NCBI GenBank assembly: GCA_002353205.1
Contig: DEJE01000041.1
Span: forward strand, 1-18,007
DNA length: 18,007 bases
Direction: 5' to 3'
DNA from: Prevotella sp. UBA2756
Lineage (GTDB): Bacteria; Bacteroidota; Bacteroidia; Bacteroidales; Bacteroidaceae
Shown in pieces: positions 7,401 to 14,101 of the stretch. How positions within the stretch are numbered: the first letter of the stretch is position 1; each line of letters opens with the position of its first letter. The notes beneath the pieces are model-generated. The model was given only the letters and a program-made list of their open reading frames with translations. It was not told where the DNA came from and did no database searches. The position numbers and the translations under genes were made by a program.

Positions 7401-8263
7401 TGCGTGGCCGAAACGGGGAAGGGCGTGAAGAGCGGAATGTTCTTTTCGTGGAGCCAGGAGATGAGCGTGTCGTTGCCCAGACGGCCCATGGGCATGTAGA
7501 CAACGGCGTCGGGCTGCAGCTCGCGGAGCATGCTGACACGCTTCTTGCCCGCACCTGTCATGGGATAGACATTGTAACCGCGGTCGGTGAGCATCGTGAT
7601 GAGGGTGTCCACATGCTCGCGATTGCCCTCCATGGGGAACTGCAGTCCGGCGATGAACGCCAGCCGTGGTGCCCCGTCGTGATAGAGCTGGGAGGCTTTC
7701 AGGTAGGCAGTGAGCTCCTTGGCGGTCTTGAAGTAGTGGCCGTAAGCGCGGTGATAGAACATGTTCTTCAGGATTTCCACCGGAGCACCGTAGTCCTGGT
7801 CGCCCCAGCGGTGCGGTGTGGCGATGTGTCGCAGGTATCGCAGCCCGTTGCGGAAGTTCTGTCGGCTCTCGTTCTCGAAGTATTGTTGCAGCTGGGCTGC
7901 CTGTTGGTCGGTGAGATGGCTGTTGAAACGGAAGCCGGAGCTCTTCAGCGTCTTTGTGAAGACAATGGTGCCACGCTCGGCGGCGCGCTTCACATCGGCC
8001 AACTGTTCGTCGCCGAGGAAGAGACGTCGGCCATAGAGCACGATGGCATCGTAGTCGTCGAGCTTTGGAAGCTCGTCGGCATCGGCGAAATCGACCTCTA
8101 TGTGCCGGCTGTCGTTGTTCAGCGTGAAGTCGGCCTGCTGTGCTTTCAGCGCGTTCACGATGAGGATGCGCGTAGGTGCCAGCCAGCGATGGTAGCTCAG
8201 ACAGGCCAGCGCGATGATGGCAATCAGCGCCACGACGGCGATGAAGGCTCTTTTCTTCGTCAT
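4412..8263 (-). CDS. cobN: Membrane-anchored CobN/HmuS-like chelatase-family protein
   Basis: This 1283-residue protein belongs to the CobN/magnesium-chelatase H family (PF02514). The family signature HFGTHGNLEFTPGR lies at 539-552, and other conserved blocks are visible, such as LPTGRNMYSINP at 791-802 and the GGLSLTVKTLTG region near 1041-1052. Unlike true cytoplasmic CobN it has an N-terminal signal-anchor helix (about 6-23) and a C-terminal helix (about 1259-1275) followed by RRRKGRY. The large catalytic part should therefore lie in the periplasm, held at both ends. No CobS/CobT or ChlI/ChlD ATPase is nearby, as expected for the HmuS type, which has been described as removing iron from haem without ATPase partners. 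Here the neighbours are two exported CbiK proteins and the operon is under a B12 riboswitch, so a cobalt-tetrapyrrole or corrinoid substrate is possible. The start follows the CbiK stop by 35 bases. Confidence 0.9.
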   Translation of the reverse strand: MTKKRAFIAVVALIAIIALACLSYHRWLAPTRILIVNALKAQQADFTLNNDSRHIEVDFADADELPKLDDYDAIVLYGRRLFLGDEQLADVKRAAERGTIVFTKTLKSSGFRFNSHLTDQQAAQLQQYFENESRQNFRNGLRYLRHIATPHRWGDQDYGAPVEILKNMFYHRAYGHYFKTAKELTAYLKASQLYHDGAPRLAFIAGLQFPMEGNREHVDTLITMLTDRGYNVYPMTGAGKKRVSMLRELQPDAVVYMPMGRLGNDTLISWLHEKNIPLFTPFPVSATHDEWMDPNTPMSPGTKNARIVIPEIDGGMAPFCIGTQNPDRRGYYMRTAEVERCQTLVEYIDRYLNLRTKPNSQKRIAIAYFKRPGKDALLASGMEVIPSMYNFLRRLQTEGYDVSGLPATLDAFARQVKTEGLVLGSYAKGAQEKYMREGHPVWLSAKQYEAWAAEVLAPAKYQEVVNRYGDAPGNLLARGDSLAVACIRYGNILLFPQPRPALGDDDFQLVHGVEVAPPHSYLAPYLYVQRGFKADALIHFGTHGNLEFTPGRDAGMRREDWSSALVGPLPHFYYYTTGNVGESIIAKRRSQAVLLTYLTAPYAESGQRQKYSSLLADIHKALEGGAKNAALVLSVKKRVTAEGLNRELGLDDNLSKPYSTDELQRLDAHLEELANEKMQGAYYTMGQPYTETELRNTVMAISADPLAYDMAQRDRDAGRITTQQLHDYAFVAHRYLPRAQQQLAAGMATNDCRRLLLASTQAEFDNMLRALSGGTVAPAPGGDPVLNPNVLPTGRNMYSINPENTPDPQAWEDGKRLAETTLEQYRRQHGDYPRKVSYTFWAGEFIATQGATIAQALWMLGVEPVRDSQGRIGDLRLVPSAQLQRPRINVVVQISGQLRDIAGSRLKLITDAVKLASEAEGPDNYVHEGTLRQEQELMDKGIAPKRARELSTMRVFGPVNNGYSTGMMDYIERSGTWDSAQELADGYLNNMCAAYGDTIHWGLSEKNLFAAALQQTDVVVQPRQSNTWGPLSLDHVYEFTGGLSLTVKTLTGKEPDAYMADYRNRSNRRLQDAREAVAVEARTTLLNPTFIRERMKGDEGTAQMFGEMFRNIFGWSATRPSALDKELYNDLYRLYIQDEQQLGIRAYFQRVNPAALQAMTAVMLESARKGYWKATAEQLYATAAMHAQVTKESGAACTDFVCNNAKLQQFVASQLSEKARRDYNSEMSAVKNASSGQKDMVLKDRNAASAAQHPALRGALIAVVAGIVLLLLLLFIRRRKGRY

Positions 8264-8298
8264 TCTCTTGTTCCTTTTCGTCCTTTTTCTTCGTCAGG

Positions 8299-9228
8299 TC
8301 ACTTGTCGGTCTGCTTGCTGTAGGCGGCTTTCTTCTCCATGACATCGAGCACGCGGTGCTTCATCAGGAAGTCGATATGCTTCAGGTAGATATCCTGGAT
8401 TGCCGGAACCTCGCCCAGTCCTTCAAGATGCAACAGCACGCGGAAGCCCTCTTTCTCCAAAGCTTCCTTCCATTCCTGCGATATGTCGTTCTTGGCATGG
8501 TCTCCTGCCACGAACATCAGCGGAGCAAGGATGACAGTCTTGGCCTTAGCTGCCTTGAGCTTCTGCACGGCATTCTGGAAGGTCGGATAGCCCTCGATGG
8601 TCGCTACGTGGTAGTTGGGATGGTTTTCTGCTTTCAGCATATAGTCTATTTCGCTGTAGATGGCCGTTGCAGGAGTGGAGGTTCCGTGGCCGACGAAGAG
8701 CACGTGCTCGCGCTGCCGGGCGTTGGTGGGGATGCGGTCGGCGAGGATGTCCACCACATGCAGGGCGTCGTCGGTGCTGTACATCAACGGCGTTCCGACG
8801 CGGATGTCCTTGAAGAACGGCCTGACGCTCTCCACGTCGCGACGCAGCGATTCCATTTCCAGGCCGTCGATGATGTTGGTGCTCTGCACGATGAGGTGGG
8901 TGAAACCGTCTGCCCGCAGACGGAGCATGGCTTCCAAGGGTGTCTCCTTGCTGATGCCTCGGGCCTTCAGACGGCGCAGGATGATGCGCGACGTATAGCT
9001 CTCGCGCACTTCAAGCTGCGGGAATGCGGTGCGTGCCTTGTCGTTGATGGCATCAATGGTCCTCGTCCGCGTGTCGTCGTAGGTCGTTCCGAAGTGCACC
9101 ATCAACAGCGCCGCTTTTTCGTCCTTGCCCAAACGGGCCAGCAAGTCGTCGTCGATAAAAGAAGAAAGTTCCTGCGCATGGACAACCATGCACAGGAACA
9201 GAAACATTACTGTCAGTGTTTTTCTCAT
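8299..9228 (-). CDS. cbiK: Periplasmic CbiK-type sirohydrochlorin cobaltochelatase (copy 1)
   Basis: The 309-residue product has a signal peptide (MRKTLTVMFLFLCMVVHAQ) ahead of a CbiK/HemH-like fold. MVHFGTTYDDTR at 43-54 opens the first half. GHG at 180-182 supplies H181, and AGDHAKNDI at 241-249 supplies H244; these correspond to the two metal-binding histidines of CbiK. The glutamate expected to help bind metal is present as E124 in IIDGLE. All usual active-site residues therefore appear intact. CbiK normally inserts Co2+ into sirohydrochlorin in the cytoplasm during anaerobic B12 synthesis; exported versions are known in Desulfovibrio and may serve metal or haem handling instead. It lies between the DUF4374 lipoprotein (49-base gap) and the CobN-like gene (35-base gap), suggesting work on the same tetrapyrrole. 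The direction, insertion or removal, cannot be read from sequence. Confidence 0.9.
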   Translation of the reverse strand: MRKTLTVMFLFLCMVVHAQELSSFIDDDLLARLGKDEKAALLMVHFGTTYDDTRTRTIDAINDKARTAFPQLEVRESYTSRIILRRLKARGISKETPLEAMLRLRADGFTHLIVQSTNIIDGLEMESLRRDVESVRPFFKDIRVGTPLMYSTDDALHVVDILADRIPTNARQREHVLFVGHGTSTPATAIYSEIDYMLKAENHPNYHVATIEGYPTFQNAVQKLKAAKAKTVILAPLMFVAGDHAKNDISQEWKEALEKEGFRVLLHLEGLGEVPAIQDIYLKHIDFLMKHRVLDVMEKKAAYSKQTDK

Positions 9229-9277
9229 ATCAGAGAGAGTATTTGGTTCGTAGTTTCAGCGATATGCCGCGCCAGGA

Positions 9278-10561
9278 TCAGTGCGTCACCGTGTAAGTGT
9301 CGCCCTCGAGCAGTCGGATCTGCTCGAAGTAGTAGCCTTCGGCAATGTCGACGCCCTTGGTCACGGTGCCTGTCTTCACGTCGTAGATGTAGACACAGGG
9401 CTGCGCCTTCTCGGTGTTCACGCCGAAGTAGGCCTTGTCTTCCTTGGCAACATAGACCGACCGCTGCGAGAAGCTGCCGCTGCTGTAGGGGATCTCCACG
9501 CCGTTGAAGGCCATGCGGGTGCGCGTCTTGCTGTTCAGGTCGACCACGGAGTAGTAGTAAGCATAGCTGTCGATGCTTGTTCCCAGTTCAGAATCGTTGT
9601 GACGTGAGAAGGTGAGCACCTTTCCGTTGCCGAGATACTGCACGGTGAGCAGTTTGCCGTCGCTGTTGGGGAAACCGTTGTAGCCCTTCTCGAAGTTGTA
9701 TTCGCCCTTCTTGATGCGCAACAGCTGACCCAGATCGTCGGTAAGACCGGCGATATAGAGGTTGCCGGCCTCATCGAAGAAGGTGCAGTTCTGCAGCAGT
9801 TCGCCGTAGGCAGAGCCCGAAGTCTCTTCCGTCTCGGTGTTGACGAACTCCTGCTCCACGGCCATTGTCTTGGCATTGATGACGGCAATGGTGAGCATAT
9901 CCTTCGTTGCCTTGCGTCCCGAGCCCTTCTTGCGGTAGAAGAAATAGAACAGTTTGTCGTCGCTCTCACGATAGGTGAGGATGCCGCTGGTGGTGAACGA
10001 GTCCCAGTTGTCGCCCAGCTGGATGCTCAGCGTGCCTTCATCCTCGATGGTCATGTCGTCGGTGTTCAGCCGAGTCCACACGATGGCGTTCTTGTCGCCG
10101 TTGGCAGCCATGATGACGAGCTTGTTGTCGGCCGTCCAAGCGTGCGTGTACTGTCGGCAGTTGTACGTGTTCTTCACGAAAGGCTGGGCCTGGATCACCT
10201 TCATCTGGTTGTTCACAAACTGCAGTTTGACGAAGCGATCGGCCGAAACAGGCACCTGATAGTAGTACTTTCCTTTCACGATGGCCTCCATGGAGTAGTC
10301 GGCATTGATTTCCGAACCGGCGTTCTTGAAGTCAACCACGGGTCCTCCGTTGAGCGTGTCGCGCGTCTGCATGATGGTGGTCACGTCGCGTCCCATGCCG
10401 CCCTGCTTGCCTACGGTGACGGTCAGGTCGAAGTGGTAGGGTGTGATTTCTTCGGTGACGGGTGTCTTCTTGTTGTCATCATCATCGTTGCTGCAAGCCG
10501 TGAAGGCGGCAGTCATTGTCAGCGCCATGAGCGCCATGAAACAGAATTTCAGTTTTTTCAT
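9278..10561 (-). CDS. DUF4374 surface lipoprotein, probable ligand-binding beta-propeller
   Basis: The start is placed at 10561, where MKKLKF begins a lipoprotein signal with lipobox TAAFTAC (lipidated C23). A longer upstream reading overlaps the receptor gene and lacks a signal. The mature protein of 427 residues begins CSNDDDDNKK; an acidic run after the cysteine is the surface-export signal of Bacteroidetes lipoproteins. The rest shows repeated blade-like strands such as KLVIMAANG, LFYFFYRKK, LYIAGLTDD, VLTFSRHND and VYIYDVKTG. This fits the DUF4374 family, which includes XusB, a ferric-siderophore-binding partner of a TonB-dependent receptor, and resembles in layout the B12-binding propeller BtuG. 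It follows the receptor by 50 bases. Inference: it captures the tetrapyrrole or corrinoid ligand and passes it to the receptor. Confidence 0.85.
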   Translation of the reverse strand: MKKLKFCFMALMALTMTAAFTACSNDDDDNKKTPVTEEITPYHFDLTVTVGKQGGMGRDVTTIMQTRDTLNGGPVVDFKNAGSEINADYSMEAIVKGKYYYQVPVSADRFVKLQFVNNQMKVIQAQPFVKNTYNCRQYTHAWTADNKLVIMAANGDKNAIVWTRLNTDDMTIEDEGTLSIQLGDNWDSFTTSGILTYRESDDKLFYFFYRKKGSGRKATKDMLTIAVINAKTMAVEQEFVNTETEETSGSAYGELLQNCTFFDEAGNLYIAGLTDDLGQLLRIKKGEYNFEKGYNGFPNSDGKLLTVQYLGNGKVLTFSRHNDSELGTSIDSYAYYYSVVDLNSKTRTRMAFNGVEIPYSSGSFSQRSVYVAKEDKAYFGVNTEKAQPCVYIYDVKTGTVTKGVDIAEGYYFEQIRLLEGDTYTVTH

Positions 10562-10611
10562 TTCTCTTTTATTATTAATAATGTAAAAATTGGATTCGTC
10601 TCTCCCCACAA

Positions 10612-12780
10612 TCATTTCAAGTTGAGTCTGAACTTGGCAAACAGCGAGCGTCCCGGCTTCTGCAGTTTGTAGTTGTCGTAGACGGTGGCGTCGAACAGGT
10701 TCTCGCAGTCGAGCGACAGGTTGTAGCGGTCGTTGTGCCACGAATAGGTCAGCTGGGCGCCCACGACGTTCTTTTCGGGAATTCGAGCTTTCGTATCGAG
10801 CGCCCCGTAGCCCTCCCACGAGAGGAAGAACCAGTGCACCCACTGGTAGTCGAGGCCGAGAACCAGGCGATCTTTGCGCTGGAAGAGGTCGCGCAGGCTG
10901 TAGTGCGCCTCGGCCGAAGCGAAGAGCCACGGACGGTTGGGCACATGATTGTTGAACGTCACCGACGGTTTGCCGTCGTTCTTGTAGCGCTGACGGTCGC
11001 GGGCATCCTGCCAGCTCATGTTGGCCACCAGCTGTAACCGCTGCCTCCAGTCGTATCGCAACTCACCCTCCACGCCCTTAATGTGCACAGCAGGCTCGTT
11101 GACGTATTGCATCATCCCTTCTTTCTCCGATACCTGCGGTTGTATGTAGTTGTCCACAAAGCGCAGGAAGCCATTCAGCTCGTAGCTCAGCGTGTGATCG
11201 TCGGTCGGCCGCCATGTGCCGAACAGTCCGAGGTTGACGTTATCGCTCTTCTCGGGTTGCAGCGTCACGTTGGCATAGATGGTGGTGCCGTTGCCGAGGA
11301 GTTCGCGTGCCAGCGGCAGCCTGACGCTGTGCTCGAAGCTGGCTTTCAGTGCCACGGGCTCTGCTATCTGAAAGCGTGTGCCCAGTCCGTAGCCCAGCGA
11401 GTTTTTCGTTGAAGAACCACGCACGTCGTCCGAGCCTGTCACCGACTGTATGTCTGTCTGACGTATGTTCAGGTGGTTCACGTAGTCTTTCACAAACAGC
11501 GTGTTGTGCATCCTTCCCTGAAGCAGCGACTGGTTGTAGGCCAGCCCGATGATGTGCTTGGCCAAAACGTCGTTGGCGGGGGTGAACGTCTGGTCGACGT
11601 CGTCCCACCGATTGTTGCCGGTGCGGTTCAAAGCGTAGCTCAGATTCAGCTGGTGCTCGTCGGTGAGGTGGTAGCTCAGGTCGGCACGCGCGATGGTCAG
11701 CGGCCGTTTGTAGTGGCGCATCGAGCGAGCGCGCCCCGTTATCTCGTTGCGCGAGCTGGTGATGTAGGCCCCTTCCCAGTCGTATTTGCGATAGGCGGTG
11801 TCGGTGGTCAGCGTGTTGTCCCACGTATGCGACAGCGATAGGTTCGCATTAAGGTTCTCGAGCAGGAAACTGCGCTTCTGATATTGTGCCGACAGACTCC
11901 AGGCATCGCTCTCGCGCTCCGCCATTCCCACCACCTTGGTCTGTATCTGTCCTGTCTGCACGTCTTTCTTCACCTTATTATATGATGCTGTGATGAAGAA
12001 AGCGTCGGCCCACCACTTGTCGGTGACGCCCACTTCTATTTGTCCCAAGAGCGAGAAATAGTCGTCGTGGAAGCGGCGACGGTCTCTCTCCACGTATGTT
12101 CTCGACTCTTCGTCCCACACTTCAACGTTCTTCATCATGTAGTTGTTCTTCGAATAACTCAGTCCGAAGCTGGGACGTATCACCAATCCGTTCTTCATGA
12201 TATACTGCCCCGAGAGGTCGGCCTTGTGGGTGTGGAACGAACCGATGCCGTAGGAGGCGTCGAGATAGTTGATTTTCTTCCTGTTCGTCACGATGTTCAC
12301 CGCTCCGCCCAGAGCGTCGGAGCTGAGCCATGTGGGTACCACACCCTTGTAGATCTCAATGTGGTCGATCATGTTGACGGGCAGATTGGCCAGCGTGACG
12401 TTGCTTCCTTTGGTGTCCAAAGGCACACCGTCGAGGAAGTATCGCACGGCGTTGCCCGACATGCCGTTGATGCTCAGGTCGAAGTCGGAGCCCACGCCAC
12501 CCTCTTCACGTATCTTCACGCCAGCCGTGCGGTCGACGATGCTGTTCAGGCTCGACAGCGCATTGACCATCGACTTCACATCGATGGCGTTGACCGAATA
12601 GGCACCCTCGCGCAGTTGCTGCGTCTTGCTCTTGCCCACGACGGTCACTTGGTCGAGCATCACCGAGTCGGGCATGGTGCCGACCTTCTTCTTCGGCCGC
12701 TGGGCGGTGATGGGCAGCGTGGCCAGCATCAGGAGCAGCAGAATCAGGGCTGCGCTGTGTGTGTTGTTGTTCGTCTGCAT
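10612..12780 (-). CDS. TonB-dependent outer-membrane receptor (HmuR/BtuB-like)
   Basis: The 722-residue protein has a signal peptide (about 1-26), a TonB-box-like DQVTVVGK at 43-50 and a plug domain at about 55-167 (SINGMSGNAVRYFLDGVPL, IDHIEIYKGVVP, LGGAVNIVTNRK). The remaining 550 residues form a 22-strand barrel with the typical SVRLPLARELLG...LQPEKSDNVNLGL segment near its middle. It lacks the N-terminal carboxypeptidase-like domain of SusC-type receptors and is sized like vitamin and haem receptors. Genes for CbiK (17 bases upstream) and the lipoprotein (50 bases downstream) flank it. Being the second gene behind a B12 riboswitch, a corrinoid or related cobalt compound is the simplest ligand, but a haem-type porphyrin is possible given the HmuS-like gene downstream. 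Confidence 0.92.
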   Translation of the reverse strand: MQTNNNTHSAALILLLLMLATLPITAQRPKKKVGTMPDSVMLDQVTVVGKSKTQQLREGAYSVNAIDVKSMVNALSSLNSIVDRTAGVKIREEGGVGSDFDLSINGMSGNAVRYFLDGVPLDTKGSNVTLANLPVNMIDHIEIYKGVVPTWLSSDALGGAVNIVTNRKKINYLDASYGIGSFHTHKADLSGQYIMKNGLVIRPSFGLSYSKNNYMMKNVEVWDEESRTYVERDRRRFHDDYFSLLGQIEVGVTDKWWADAFFITASYNKVKKDVQTGQIQTKVVGMAERESDAWSLSAQYQKRSFLLENLNANLSLSHTWDNTLTTDTAYRKYDWEGAYITSSRNEITGRARSMRHYKRPLTIARADLSYHLTDEHQLNLSYALNRTGNNRWDDVDQTFTPANDVLAKHIIGLAYNQSLLQGRMHNTLFVKDYVNHLNIRQTDIQSVTGSDDVRGSSTKNSLGYGLGTRFQIAEPVALKASFEHSVRLPLARELLGNGTTIYANVTLQPEKSDNVNLGLFGTWRPTDDHTLSYELNGFLRFVDNYIQPQVSEKEGMMQYVNEPAVHIKGVEGELRYDWRQRLQLVANMSWQDARDRQRYKNDGKPSVTFNNHVPNRPWLFASAEAHYSLRDLFQRKDRLVLGLDYQWVHWFFLSWEGYGALDTKARIPEKNVVGAQLTYSWHNDRYNLSLDCENLFDATVYDNYKLQKPGRSLFAKFRLNLK

Positions 12781-12797
12781 CTCTGTCTCCGTCTTTC

Positions 12798-13640
12798 TCA
12801 GGGTTCTTTGTCCAAAGCGCTAATTTTGTCGATGATGAGCTCACTTGTCTCCTCGTACTCGTCGAGAGCCGAGCGCACCAGCCTGACGCTGTAGCCCTCG
12901 TGCTCCAGTTCCTCGCGCCACGTCTTGAAGATATCCCTCGTGGCGTGGCCGGCAGCCGTCATGATGAGCGGTGCGAGCACCACCCGGCGCGTGCCTGTCT
13001 GCCGGAGCGTTGCCTTGATGTTATCGAGCGAGGGGTATCCGCTGATGGTTCCCACGTGGCAGTTGGCGTGCCCTTCGTGCTGCATGATGTAGTCGGCCAG
13101 GCAATACACGTCGTTGGCAGCGCCATCGCGGCCGTGACCCACCAGCACCACCTGCTCGTCGGCTGCTGGTGCCACTTTCTTCAGCAGCATGTCGAGCACC
13201 CTACGGCAGTCGTCGGCCGTATAGAGCAGCGGCGACGTGCTTTTTATCTCGAAGAAACGGGGATAGAGATCGCGGATGTCCTGTTCCAAGAGCTGCGTGT
13301 CGATGCCTGCCAGCACATCGCAGTTGGCCACGATGATGCTGTTGAACCCGTCGCGCCTCAGCTGCAACAAGGCCTCTCGGGGAAGGGGCTTCTCCACTCC
13401 TGAGCGGCGTTTCACTGCCCTGATGGCACCATTGGAGGTGAACGCATCGCGTACCTCATACGTAGGGAAAGCCTGTCTGACGCGCGCCGTCATGGCATCA
13501 ATGCCAATAGCGCGCACACTGTCCTCGCTTGTCCCGTAATAAACCATCAGTATGGCCTTTCTCAGTTCGCTCACAGGCTGAGAAGCCAGTGCAGCACAAG
13601 AGATCAGCACTGCCCCGATGGCAGCCATTACTCTTTTCAT
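12798..13640 (-). CDS. cbiK: Periplasmic CbiK-like chelatase (divergent copy 2)
   Basis: This first gene of the operon encodes 280 residues with a signal peptide (MKRVMAAIGAVLISCAALASQ). It is a paralogue of the CbiK gene at 8299-9228: MVYYGTSEDSVR at 32-43, GHG at 168-170 (H169), TAAGHATRDIF at 229-238 with H232, and GYPSLDN match in order. The two metal-binding histidines are kept, but the first-half histidine (H45 in the other copy) is Y34 and the putative metal-assisting glutamate (E124) is D114. The pair may therefore differ in metal or substrate, or this copy may bind rather than catalyse. The ATG at 13640 lies about 70 bases after the riboswitch core, so this gene is the most directly B12-controlled. 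The TonB receptor follows after 17 bases. Confidence 0.87.
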   Translation of the reverse strand: MKRVMAAIGAVLISCAALASQPVSELRKAILMVYYGTSEDSVRAIGIDAMTARVRQAFPTYEVRDAFTSNGAIRAVKRRSGVEKPLPREALLQLRRDGFNSIIVANCDVLAGIDTQLLEQDIRDLYPRFFEIKSTSPLLYTADDCRRVLDMLLKKVAPAADEQVVLVGHGRDGAANDVYCLADYIMQHEGHANCHVGTISGYPSLDNIKATLRQTGTRRVVLAPLIMTAAGHATRDIFKTWREELEHEGYSVRLVRSALDEYEETSELIIDKISALDKEP

Positions 13641-13662
13641 AAATAGGTGAAATCAATACTCG

Positions 13663-13691
13663 CGCGGCATCTTATTCCCGAAATAACCGCG
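13663..13691 (-). promoter_or_regulatory. Stem-loop between riboswitch and first gene (possible expression platform)
   Basis: Read on the minus strand, CGCGG and TTATT pair with AATAA and CCGCG around a TCGGG loop, with a four-base bulge. It lies between the B12 aptamer and the ATG at 13640. No U-run follows, so it is not an evident terminator, and the start codon region is not sequestered in an obvious way. It could still be one of two alternative folds. Confidence 0.35.
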
Positions 13692-13708
13692 TCGGCGTTA
13701 GCTTTTGA

Positions 13709-13872
13709 ATGGCAGGTTTCCTGGCTCTCTCCGAAAAGTCCGCCTTCCCGAGACTGGCTCAGTGGCTTGTTCGTGGGCTTTTCATAATGGAGATGACAGT
13801 AGCGGGCACTGCTCAGGACTTGCACCTGATTCCCTTTTATGTTGCGATGGAACACCGCAGCATCACCAATTC
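13709..13872 (-). promoter_or_regulatory. Cobalamin (B12) riboswitch
   Basis: Read on the minus strand, all hallmark segments of the cobalamin aptamer occur in order: GGGAATCAGGTGCAAGTCC (end near 13816), GCAGTGCCCGCTACTGT (13796-13812), AAGCCACTG (13760-13768, the B12 box core), GGGAAGGCGG (about 13740-13749), and AGCCAGGAAACCTGCC (13711-13726). It sits 3-8 bases past a good promoter and about 70 bases ahead of the first cbiK gene, so it should lower expression of the eight-gene operon when adenosyl- or other cobalamin is plentiful. Position and sequence make this one of the firmest calls in the window. Confidence 0.96.
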
Positions 13873-13877
13873 GGCTG

Positions 13878-13885
13878 CAAAAGTA
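13878..13885 (-). promoter_or_regulatory. Promoter -7 element of the riboswitch operon
   Basis: On the minus strand TACTTTTG matches the Bacteroidetes -7 consensus TAnnTTTG, and would start transcription near 13872, right at the riboswitch 5' edge. The -33 element is weak: a TTTG occurs 25 bases away, and a degenerate TTGC at about 21. No second promoter is apparent in the downstream gene gaps, which supports one long transcript. Confidence 0.7.
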
Positions 13886-14062
13886 CACATTTTTTTGCAA
13901 ACAGCGGCAACAAAAGGTGTTTTTTTGATTCCCACCCTTCTTCACAACGGGAAAAAGAACGCTTCCAGACATGCCTTTCGGACAGCCGCTGCCGCCTTTT
14001 CCGCGTTATGTCCGAAATGCAGAAAGCTGTCCGATGCTTTTCCAGCTTTTCTCGGTTGTTTG
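13886..14062. other. Divergent promoter spacer with inverted repeats
   Basis: No gene is visible. TCGGACAGC (13978-13986) is exactly inverted as GCTGTCCGA (14026-14034), and TTTCGGA (13976-13982) is inverted as TCCGAAA (14011-14017), so alternative hairpins are possible. The stretch separates the riboswitch operon promoter from a promoter facing the other way and could hold a shared regulator site. Confidence 0.4.
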
Positions 14063-14095
14063 TTTGGAATGTAAGCGAAAAGCGTCGTACCTTTG
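14063..14095 (+). promoter_or_regulatory. Consensus Bacteroidetes promoter facing a gene-free stretch
   Basis: TTTG at 14063-14066 and TACCTTTG at 14088-14095 are separated by 21 bases, matching the TTTG-N19-21-TAnnTTTG consensus. Transcription should begin near 14101. No plus-strand protein gene follows before a strong terminator, so the product is probably a small RNA. Confidence 0.7.
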
Positions 14096-14101
14096 CAATG
14101 C

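Noticed and set aside
6407..8323. A 638-codon open frame on the plus strand across the CobN-like gene
   Set aside because: It lies fully antisense to a clear family member in GC-rich DNA, has no signal, domain or start context, and is the usual shadow of codon bias.
8356..9507. A 383-codon plus-strand frame across cbiK copy 1 and the lipoprotein end
   Set aside because: It spans two genuine minus-strand genes and their gap and has no recognisable features.
9278..10930. A 550-residue reading of the lipoprotein frame
   Set aside because: The extra 123 residues overlap the receptor gene and would bury the lipoprotein signal; the start at 10561 gives a perfect lipobox.
13709..14074. A 121-codon plus-strand frame over the riboswitch
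   Set aside because: It is antisense to the conserved cobalamin riboswitch and crosses its promoter.
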